In this document: in pieces, positions 57,427 to 64,000 of the stretch
Position numbering within the stretch: position 1 is the stretch's first letter
How the letters are laid out: the number at the start of each line of letters is the position of its first letter
DNA from: Shinella fusca
GTDB taxonomy: Bacteria > Pseudomonadota > Alphaproteobacteria > Rhizobiales > Rhizobiaceae
Length of the DNA: 64,000 nt
Direction: 5' to 3'
NCBI RefSeq assembly: GCF_014203155.1
Contig: NZ_JACHIK010000008.1
Span: 1 to 64,000, forward strand
The notes under the pieces: generated by a model
The model's database searches: none
What the model was told of the DNA's origin: nothing
The model's input: only the letters and a program-made list of their open reading frames with translations
Program-made: the position numbers and the translations under genes

Positions 57427-57456
57427 AAGCCCGGAGCGTCGCCGCTCCGGGCTTTT
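57427..57456 (+). terminator. Terminator after the secreted-protein gene
   Basis: The stem AAGCCCGGAGCG-TCGC-CGCTCCGGGCTT is followed by TTTT, 28 bases after the stop codon. Confidence 0.9.
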
Positions 57457-57505
57457 TCCTGTCTTGCCGGGGCATGAGGCCGGGCAAGCCCGGCCTTTCG
57501 CGGGC

Positions 57506-59293
57506 TCAGTCCTTCTTGGACGGAACGACGCGGAGCGCGAGTTCCCGAAGCTGCGTCGGCGTTGCCGGCGACGGCGCGTTCATCAGGAGGTCCTGCGCCT
57601 GCTGGTTCATCGGGAAGAGCGAGATCTCGCGGAGATTCTTCGCACCGACGAGCAGCATGACCACGCGGTCGATGCCGAAGGCGCAGCCGCCGTGCGGCGG
57701 GGCGCCGTACTGGAAGGCGCGGTAGAGGCCGCCGAAGCGCTCTTCCACATCGGCCTGCGAGAGGCCGACCTTCTCGAAGGCCTTGACCATCAGTTCCGGC
57801 GACTGGTTACGGATCGAGCCGGAGGCGATCTCGAAGCCGTTGCAGACGGCGTCGTACTGGTAGGCCTTGAGCTCCAGCGGATCCTTGCTGTCGAAGGCTT
57901 CAAGGCCCCCCTGCGGCATGGAGAAGGGGTTGTGCGCGAAGTCGATCTTCTTTTCGTCCTCGTTCCATTCGTAGAACGGGAAATCGACGATCCAGCACAT
58001 TTCGAAGCGGTCGCGGTCGACGAGGTTCAGTTCCTCGCCGGCGCGGGTGCGCGCTTCGCCTGCGAACTTGTAGAACTTGGCCGGATCGCCGGCGACGAAG
58101 AAGCAGGCATCGCCGTCATCGAGGCCAAGCTGGGTGCGGATCGCCTCCGTGCGCTCCTCGCCGATGTTCTTGGCAAGGGGACCTGCGCCTTCCAGCTTCT
58201 CGCCTTCCTTGCGCCAGAAGATGTAGCCGAGGCCCGGCTGGCCGGTCGACTGCGCCCAGGCGTTCATGCGGTCGCAGAAGGCGCGGGAGCCGCCGGTCCT
58301 GGCCGGGATCGCCCAGACTTCCACCTTCGGGTTCGACGCGATCATGTTCGCGAAGACCTTGAAGCCGGAGCCGGCGAAGTGGTCGGTAACGGCCTGCATG
58401 ACGATCGGGTTGCGCAGGTCCGGCTTGTCGGAGCCGTATTTGCGGATCGCCTCGTCGTAGGGAATACGCGGCCAGTTCTTCGTGACGGGCTTGCCTTCGG
58501 CAAACTCCTCGAACACGGCCGTCATCATCGGCTCCATCGTCTCCCAGACGTCTTCCTGGGTGACGAAGCTCATCTCGACGTCGAGCTGGTAGAACTCGCC
58601 CGGCAGGCGGTCGGCGCGCGGGTCCTCGTCGCGGAAGCACGGCGCGATCTGGAAATAGCGGTCGAAGCCGGCGACCATCAGGAGCTGCTTGTACTGCTGC
58701 GGGGCCTGCGGCAGGGCGAAGAACTTGCCCTCGTGGATGCGGGACGGCACGAGGAAGTCGCGCGCGCCTTCCGGCGAGGAGGCCGTCAGGATCGGCGTCG
58801 TGTATTCGGCAAAGCCGGCCTCGCCCATGCCGCGGCGCATGGCGGAGATGATCTGCGTGCGCTTGACGATGTTCCGGTGCAGCGTCTCGCGGCGGAGGTC
58901 GATGAAGCGATACTTCAGGCGCACGTCTTCGGGATAGTCCGGCTCGCCGAAGACCGGCAGCGGCAGTTCCTTTGCGGCGGACAGCACCTCGATCTCATGG
59001 GCGTAAAGCTCGATCTCGCCGGTCGGCATGGCCTTGTTGACCGTCTCCTCGGTGCGCGCCTTGACGAGGCCGTCGATGCGGATGACCCATTCGCCGCGCA
59101 CGGCCTCGGCCAGCTTGAACGCCTTCGAATCGGGGTCGGCGACGACCTGGGTGATGCCGTAATGGTCGCGCAGGTCGATGAAGAGCACGCCGCCATGGTC
59201 GCGGACGCGGTGGACCCAGCCGGAAAGGCGGACGGTCTCGCCGACATCCGACTTGCGAAGGGCGGCGCAGGTGTGGCTGCGGTAACGGTGCAT
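57506..59293 (-). CDS. aspS: Aspartyl-tRNA synthetase (non-discriminating type likely)
   Basis: A 595-residue class II synthetase. An N-terminal OB fold ([26 protein letters not shown]) binds the anticodon. Motif 2 is [19 protein letters not shown], with a GAD-like insertion in the middle, and motif 3 is [14 protein letters not shown]. The long bacterial form in bacteria with GatCAB usually charges both tRNA-Asp and tRNA-Asn. I chose ATG 59293 ([13 protein letters not shown]); the upstream frame is repeat DNA. Confidence 0.96.
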   Translation of the reverse strand: MHRYRSHTCAALRKSDVGETVRLSGWVHRVRDHGGVLFIDLRDHYGITQVVADPDSKAFKLAEAVRGEWVIRIDGLVKARTEETVNKAMPTGEIELYAHEIEVLSAAKELPLPVFGEPDYPEDVRLKYRFIDLRRETLHRNIVKRTQIISAMRRGMGEAGFAEYTTPILTASSPEGARDFLVPSRIHEGKFFALPQAPQQYKQLLMVAGFDRYFQIAPCFRDEDPRADRLPGEFYQLDVEMSFVTQEDVWETMEPMMTAVFEEFAEGKPVTKNWPRIPYDEAIRKYGSDKPDLRNPIVMQAVTDHFAGSGFKVFANMIASNPKVEVWAIPARTGGSRAFCDRMNAWAQSTGQPGLGYIFWRKEGEKLEGAGPLAKNIGEERTEAIRTQLGLDDGDACFFVAGDPAKFYKFAGEARTRAGEELNLVDRDRFEMCWIVDFPFYEWNEDEKKIDFAHNPFSMPQGGLEAFDSKDPLELKAYQYDAVCNGFEIASGSIRNQSPELMVKAFEKVGLSQADVEERFGGLYRAFQYGAPPHGGCAFGIDRVVMLLVGAKNLREISLFPMNQQAQDLLMNAPSPATPTQLRELALRVVPSKKD

Positions 59294-59442
59294 CGTGGTA
59301 TCCTGAAATGCTGACGGGCCGCGCGGGAGGAACCCGGCGCAGCTACCCAAGAAAATCGCGCGGAAAAGCGCATGGCCGGGCTCGTTTGTCAAGGCTTGAG
59401 GGGTATTCGCCTGCGGAAGCAAAGCGCGTCGTCGCGGATTTA

Positions 59443-59594
59443 CCCCCCTCTGGCCTGCCGGCCATCTCCCCCACAAGGAGGGAGATCGGCTAGAAGCGAA
59501 GACGGCAATCAATAACAGCGTCAAAGTTTGGCGAAACGCCCCTACATCCAATCTCCCCCCTTGTGGGGGAGATGGCCGGCAGGCCAGAGGGGGG
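59443..59594. repeat. Palindromic mosaic repeat, family B (complete, intergenic)
   Basis: A 152-bp copy with CCCCTCTGGCCTGCCGGCC and GGCCGGCAGGCCAGAGGGG inverted ends and the shared blocks GGGAGATCG and CAATCTCCCCCCTT. It lies between aspS and the Nudix gene and is the intergenic counterpart of the copy in ribD. Confidence 0.8.
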
Positions 59595-59605
59595 TGCTAC
59601 AGCAC

Positions 59606-60202
59606 TCAGCCGGCAAACTCCCGATTGAGCATCAGCCATTGCAGCATCATCATCGTCTTGGCGTCGACGATGCCGCCGGAGGGAACGAGGGTGCAGGCCT
59701 CGTCGATCGGCATCTCGACGATCTCGATGTCCTCCCCCTCGCCGTCGACGCCGCCGCCCCGGCCCTCGCGCTTAGCGCTGTCGATATGCGCGGCGAAGCA
59801 CGAGACGCGCTCCGTCAGCGTGCCGGGGCTCGAATAGGTGTCGAAGAGGTGGATGAGGTCGGAGACGGCGTAGCCGGTCTCCTCCATCGCCTCGCGGGCG
59901 ATGGCGTCTTCCGGGCTGTCGTCGTCGAGAAGGCCGGCCGGCACCTCCAGGAGGAAGCCGTCCGGGTGGCCGCCGAAGAAAGCGCCGGGGCGGAACTGGC
60001 GCACGAGGACGACCGACCGGCGCACGGGATCGACCAGCAGGATCGCCGCGGCCGCACCGTGGTCATGCACCTCGCGGTCGAGCCATTCGACGCGTCCGTC
60101 CTTGCGGGTCTGTTCCAGAACGAGCGTGCGCAGGTGAATGAAGCGCTTCCACACCGTGTTCTGCTCGACGATGCGGATGGGCGAAACGGTTTCGGCCGGC
60201 AT
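59606..60202 (-). CDS. Nudix hydrolase (ADP-ribose pyrophosphatase-like)
   Basis: A 198-residue Nudix protein. The Nudix box GLLDDDSPEDAIAREAMEETGY carries the metal-binding REAMEE. Upstream EVPAG and downstream TLTERVSCFAA resemble GDP-mannose or ADP-ribose pyrophosphatases of the NudK/NudF type. It follows the molybdopterin oxidoreductase gene by 9 bases and probably shares its transcript. Confidence 0.87.
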   Translation of the reverse strand: MPAETVSPIRIVEQNTVWKRFIHLRTLVLEQTRKDGRVEWLDREVHDHGAAAAILLVDPVRRSVVLVRQFRPGAFFGGHPDGFLLEVPAGLLDDDSPEDAIAREAMEETGYAVSDLIHLFDTYSSPGTLTERVSCFAAHIDSAKREGRGGGVDGEGEDIEIVEMPIDEACTLVPSGGIVDAKTMMMLQWLMLNREFAG

Positions 60203-60211
60203 GAAAACTCC

Positions 60212-62326
60212 TCAGGCCTTGCGCAGCCAGACGCGGTTGTCGTGGAAGGCCGCGCCGCCATAGGGCGCGATGGGATCGGACCCCGTCAGCACGTTGATGC
60301 CCTCGCCGTCGAGATGGGCGGAGTTCGGCCAGATGCCCTCGGCGATCAGCACGCCGGGCTTGGCCTCGCCCGTGATGCGGGCATGGAGGCGGATATCCCC
60401 GCGCGTGTTGCCGAGGCGCACGACCGCGCCGTCCTCGATGCCGTTGGCCGCCGCATCCTCGGGATGGATCATCACCTCCGGCCGGCCCTCGCGCTCACGC
60501 GAAACCTTCGTCTCGCTGAAGGTGGAATTGAGGAAGGAGCGGTTCGGCGAGGTGGCGAGGCGGAAGGGATGCTCTTCGTCCGCCGCCTCGATGACCTCGA
60601 CATAATCCGGAAGGACCGGCAGCGCCGCGTGCGGGCCGAAGGCGCCGAGCACCTTGGGCGGCTTGTTGGGCGCGGGCGTTCCCGTCCAGTCCGGGCGGAA
60701 GCGGAATTTTCCGTCCAGGAAGCCGAAGCCCTTGAGGAAATGCGAGGCCTCGAAATCCGGCTGGCAGTCGATCCACCTTTCTTCCTTCAACCCGTCGAAG
60801 TCCGTTTCGTAATAGGGCAGCATGCGCGTGATGTGCTCGCGCTCGGAAAGGCCGAAGCCCGGCATGTCGGCGACGCCGAGGCGTTTTGCCAGTTCCTCGA
60901 TGACGAAGAGATTGGTGCGCACCGTCGCGGGCGGCTCGACGAGCTTCGGCCCGAGCAGGATATGCTGGTGGCCGCCGCCGCGATAGATGTCGTCATGCTC
61001 GACGAACATGGTGGCGGGCAGCACGATATCGGCGAGTTTCGCCGTATCGGTCATGAACTGCTCGTGGACGGCGACGAAAATATCCTCGCGCAGGAAGCCC
61101 CGCTTCACGAGGCGCTGTTCGGGTGCGACATTCGCGGGATTGGTGTTCTGGATGAGCATCGCCGTCACGGGCCCTCGACCGCGCAGCGCCACGGGATCCC
61201 CCGTCAGGATGGGACCGATCTGCGACTGGTCGAGCACGCGGATATCCGGGTCGACGAGCTTCAGGCCCATCAGCTCGGACCGGCGCAGGTGGAAGATGCC
61301 GGAATTGCTGTGGAAGGCGCCGCCGCCCTCATATTGCCAGGAGCCGAGCACGGTGGCGATGGAAAGCGCCGCGTGCATGGAGACCGCGCCGTTGCGCCCG
61401 CGCGAAAAGCCGTAGCCCAGGCGGAAGAAGCTGCGCTTCGTGCGCCCGACCAATGCGGCGAAGGCCTCGATCTCCTCCACCGAGAGGCCGGTGATCGCCG
61501 CCGCCCAGACGGGATCGCGGCTTGCAAGATGGGCCTCGAGGCCGGCCGGGTCGTCGGCGAACTTTTCCATGTAGGCGCGGTCGGCATGGCCGTCGCGGAA
61601 GGCGACGTGCATGACGGCGCAGGCGAGCGCCGCGTCCGTGCCGGGGCGCAGCTTCAGCGCGAGGTCGGCCTGCTTCATCGTCGGGTTGTCATAGACGTCG
61701 ACGACGACGATCTTCGCACCCCGCTCCTTGCGCGCCTTTACGGCGTGGGTCATCACGTTGACCTGCGTGGAGACGGCGTTCGTGCCCCAAATCACCACGC
61801 AATCGGACTTCGCCATCTCGCGCGGATCGGGCCCGCGCAGCGTGCCGGCGCCCATGGTGAAGCCGGTCCAGGCGGGATTGGTGCAGATGGAATCGAAGAA
61901 GCCGGAATAGCGCTTGGCATGACGCAGGCGCTCGATGGAATCGCGCTGCACGAGCCCCATCGTGCCGGCGTAGAAATAAGGCCAGACGGCCTCGCTGCCG
62001 TGTTTCTGCTCGGCCTTGACGAAGTTCTCGGCGATGGCGTCGAGCGCGGCCTCCCAGGAGATGTCGGCCCAGTCGCCGCTGCCCTTCTCGCCCCGGCGCA
62101 CCAACGGCTTCATCAGCCGGTCGGGATGGTAGAGGCGGTCGGCATAGCGGGCGACCTTGGCGCAGATGACGCCGGCCGTGTAGCTGTTGTCGGCGCTGCC
62201 CTTGACGCGGCCCATGCGGCCGTCCGCGCTGATCTCGACATCGAGCGCGCAGGTGGAGGGACAGTCGTGCGGACAGGCCGAATGGCCGATGCGCGGTTTT
62301 CCGAGATTGGGGGTCGCAACGTTCAT
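60212..62326 (-). CDS. Molybdopterin-dependent oxidoreductase
   Basis: A 704-residue member of the DMSO reductase family. The N-terminal 4Fe-4S ligands are CPHDCPSTC and, further on, VICAKV. The Mo-bisMGD domains follow: VVIWGTNAVSTQVN, TNPANVAPEQ, LADIVLPATMFVEHDDIYRGGG, and C-terminal SREREGRPEVMIHPEDAAANGI. No Tat or Sec signal is present, so it is cytosolic. The probable Mo ligand region is DSICTNPAWTG. The substrate is unknown. ATG 62326 is supported by the conserved start of the Fe-S region. Confidence 0.87.
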   Translation of the reverse strand: MNVATPNLGKPRIGHSACPHDCPSTCALDVEISADGRMGRVKGSADNSYTAGVICAKVARYADRLYHPDRLMKPLVRRGEKGSGDWADISWEAALDAIAENFVKAEQKHGSEAVWPYFYAGTMGLVQRDSIERLRHAKRYSGFFDSICTNPAWTGFTMGAGTLRGPDPREMAKSDCVVIWGTNAVSTQVNVMTHAVKARKERGAKIVVVDVYDNPTMKQADLALKLRPGTDAALACAVMHVAFRDGHADRAYMEKFADDPAGLEAHLASRDPVWAAAITGLSVEEIEAFAALVGRTKRSFFRLGYGFSRGRNGAVSMHAALSIATVLGSWQYEGGGAFHSNSGIFHLRRSELMGLKLVDPDIRVLDQSQIGPILTGDPVALRGRGPVTAMLIQNTNPANVAPEQRLVKRGFLREDIFVAVHEQFMTDTAKLADIVLPATMFVEHDDIYRGGGHQHILLGPKLVEPPATVRTNLFVIEELAKRLGVADMPGFGLSEREHITRMLPYYETDFDGLKEERWIDCQPDFEASHFLKGFGFLDGKFRFRPDWTGTPAPNKPPKVLGAFGPHAALPVLPDYVEVIEAADEEHPFRLATSPNRSFLNSTFSETKVSREREGRPEVMIHPEDAAANGIEDGAVVRLGNTRGDIRLHARITGEAKPGVLIAEGIWPNSAHLDGEGINVLTGSDPIAPYGGAAFHDNRVWLRKA

Positions 62327-62418
62327 GGCTTTTCTATAGGACAGAGCCGGAACGGCCAAAAGGCAAAACGTTCGGCCATCGCAACAATTCATCGTCGCAT
62401 CAGGGCGCGTTATCCCGC

Positions 62419-63279
62419 ATGAACTATCGCCACATCTACCATGCCGGCAATTTCGCGGACGTGCTGAAACATGCCGTCCTCGCCCGCCTCGTCCTCTACA
62501 TGCAGGGCAAGGACAAGGCCTTCCGCGTGCTCGACACCCATGCCGGCATCGGCCTCTACGACCTTTCCAGCCAGGAGGCGCAGAAGACCGGCGAATGGAA
62601 GGACGGGATCGGCCGGCTGCTGGACGGCGACATGCCGGCCGAGGCGGCCGCGATCCTTGCACCATATCTTGAAGCCGTTCGCACATTGAATCCGCAAGGC
62701 GGGCTAACCCTTTATCCCGGCTCGCCGAAACTTGCCCGCATGCTCTTCCGCCCGCAGGACCGGCTCTCCGCCATGGAGCTGCATCCGGACGACTACGAGA
62801 CGCTGCACCGGCTCTTCGACGGCGACTTCCAGAGCCGCATCACCCGTCTCGACGGCTGGCTCTCGCTCGGTGCGCACCTGCCGCCGAAGGAAAAGCGCGG
62901 CATCGTGCTGGTCGATCCGCCCTTCGAGGTCGAGGGCGAGTACGAGCGGCTGGTGGACGGGCTCGAAAAAGCCGTTCGCCGCTTTGCCGGCGGGGTCTAT
63001 TGCCTGTGGTATCCCTTGAAGAAGGGAGCGCCCGTCGCCGCCTTCCACAAGGCGCTGAAGGAGACGGGCATTCCCAAGATGCTCTGCGCCGAGCTTGTCG
63101 TGCGGAGCGACCGCGAGACGACGGGGCTCACGGGCTCCGGCCTCATCGTCGTCAACCCGCCCTATACGCTCAAGCAGGAACTCGACGTGCTGCTGCCCTT
63201 CCTCAAGGAGCGGCTGGCGCAGGACCGTTTCGCCTCGGCGCGCAGCTTCTGGATCGCCGGCGAGGCGAAGGCCCCTTGA
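62419..63279 (+). CDS. rlmJ: 23S rRNA (adenine(2030)-N6)-methyltransferase RlmJ
   Basis: A 286-residue methyltransferase. It begins NYRHIYHAGNFADVLKHAVL, the invariant start of RlmJ. SAM-binding residues lie in VLDTHAGIGLYDL, and the catalytic motif is VDPPFE, with later NPPYTL. It methylates A2030 of 23S rRNA. It is divergent from the oxidoreductase gene. Confidence 0.95.
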   Translation: MNYRHIYHAGNFADVLKHAVLARLVLYMQGKDKAFRVLDTHAGIGLYDLSSQEAQKTGEWKDGIGRLLDGDMPAEAAAILAPYLEAVRTLNPQGGLTLYPGSPKLARMLFRPQDRLSAMELHPDDYETLHRLFDGDFQSRITRLDGWLSLGAHLPPKEKRGIVLVDPPFEVEGEYERLVDGLEKAVRRFAGGVYCLWYPLKKGAPVAAFHKALKETGIPKMLCAELVVRSDRETTGLTGSGLIVVNPPYTLKQELDVLLPFLKERLAQDRFASARSFWIAGEAKAP

Positions 63280-63329
63280 CCTTTGCCCGGCGGCGGCAAC
63301 AATCGCCCGCCGAACCGGAGACCCTGACG

Positions 63330-64000
63330 ATGCCCCTTTCCGCCCGCCTCTTCTGCCTGCTCGCCGCCGGCCTTGCCGCGCTGGCCGCCTGCAGCGAGGA
63401 GAAGCCGGCGGAAAAGCCGAAGACGGAGGCAAGCCGCAAGGCGCCGCTGGCAAAGACGGAGGTTCCACGCGGAAAAGGCTTCGACTTCTACGTCCTCTCG
63501 CTTTCCTGGTCGCCGACCTGGTGCGCGGAAAACGATGCCGGCGGCCGCACGCAGCAATGCCGGCGCGGCGAGGATCACGGCTTCATCCTGCACGGGCTCT
63601 GGCCGCAGAACGACCGGGGCTACCCCGAATATTGCGCGACGCGCGAACCGGACCGCGTGCCCGAAAGCCTCGGCCGCACGCTGCTCGACATCATCCCCTC
63701 GATGGGCCTGATCGGCCACGAATGGCGCAAGCACGGCAGTTGTTCCGGCCTTTCGCAGAAGGAATATTTCACCGTCGCCCGCGCGGCCTTCGAGCGCGTC
63801 CGCGTCCCGGCGGAGCTCGATGCCGCGCACAAGGCCGCGCGCCTTTCGCCCGATGCGGTGGAAGAGGCCTTCACCGCCGCCAATCCGGGCCTTGCGCGCA
63901 ACGGCATCGCCGTCACCTGCGCGGGCGGGCGGCTGGAGGAGGTACGCATCTGCATGACGGCCGACCTTGCCTTCCGCCCCTGCCCCGCCGTCGACCGGGC
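63330..64000 (+). CDS. Ribonuclease T2-family lipoprotein (3' end outside the window)
   Basis: 223 codons are visible and the frame is open at the window edge. The N-terminus LLAAGLAALAAC (Cys21) is a lipobox, followed by a Lys/Ala/Glu linker to about residue 48. The RNase T2 active-site blocks are complete: GFILHGLWPQ (CAS I) and GHEWRKHGSCSG (CAS II), with the usual cysteines. It would degrade RNA in the periplasm. ATG 63330 has GGAG upstream. A lipoprotein form with a long charged linker is less common than the plain secreted form. Confidence 0.9.
   Translation, partial: MPLSARLFCLLAAGLAALAACSEEKPAEKPKTEASRKAPLAKTEVPRGKGFDFYVLSLSWSPTWCAENDAGGRTQQCRRGEDHGFILHGLWPQNDRGYPEYCATREPDRVPESLGRTLLDIIPSMGLIGHEWRKHGSCSGLSQKEYFTVARAAFERVRVPAELDAAHKAARLSPDAVEEAFTAANPGLARNGIAVTCAGGRLEEVRICMTADLAFRPCPAVDR

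Overview
The window is high-GC alphaproteobacterial chromosome. Gene content and order (hup-lon-clpX-clpP, rplM-rpsI-argC, plsX-fabH-ihfA-merR, glyA-nrdR-ribD-ribE-ribH-nusB, ldtP-ldtR, hemB-RDD-bpt, a K+-independent H+-pyrophosphatase) and RIME-like palindromic mosaic repeats point to the Rhizobiaceae (Rhizobium/Agrobacterium/Ensifer/Shinella group). The genus cannot be fixed by reading alone. Nearly all of it is housekeeping chromosome, packed into short operons, with small accessory insertions.

Layout. 1-200: the end of an IS110-family element that seems to have landed in a palindromic repeat. 212-2404: an exported phytase-like esterase with a PHO box upstream. 2.6-8.4 kb: HU protein and the proteolysis genes lon, clpX and clpP. 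8.5-16.5 kb: two toxin-antitoxin pairs mixed with single metabolic genes (P450, cupin, metY, tandem CoA-binding proteins, DMT transporter, enoyl-CoA hydratase, thioesterase). 16.6-20 kb: rplM-rpsI behind a strong promoter, agmatinase and argC. 20-20.7 kb: a third toxin-antitoxin pair with a perfect operator palindrome. 20.7-22.2 kb: heme A synthase and a small membrane protein. 22.3-31.8 kb: a surface-polysaccharide cluster (CelD-like acyltransferase, Wzc/GumC-like co-polymerase with a dead P-loop, Wza-like lipoprotein, two GT4 glycosyltransferases, initiating sugar-phosphate transferase, Wzy-like polymerase) resembling the unipolar polysaccharide adhesin loci of this family. 31.8-37.4 kb: tRNA-Pro(GGG), MerR regulator, ihfA, fabH, plsX, DUF177, cytochrome bc1 chaperone and bamE. 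37.4-47 kb: hppA, MFS transporter and the riboflavin/glyA group with a membrane GGDEF gene inside it. 47-53.7 kb: ldtP/ldtR, hemB, RDD protein, bpt, DMT transporter and a 43-residue ORF. 53.7-64 kb: parC, a secreted protein of unknown function, aspS, a Nudix hydrolase, a molybdopterin oxidoreductase, rlmJ and a partial RNase T2 lipoprotein.

The most unusual observation is in ribD. A complete copy of a palindromic intergenic repeat (about 172 bp, same family as the copy near aspS) sits in frame inside the reductase domain and adds about 58 residues, much as Rickettsia palindromic elements do. Other points: mosaic recombination between two repeat families, repeat insertion between the clpX stop codon and its terminator, loss of the P-loop lysine in the polysaccharide co-polymerase, a P450 lacking the I-helix threonine, and a GGDEF protein with a DGEEF signature and no I-site. 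I found no CRISPR array, no prophage and no clear new multi-gene defence system.
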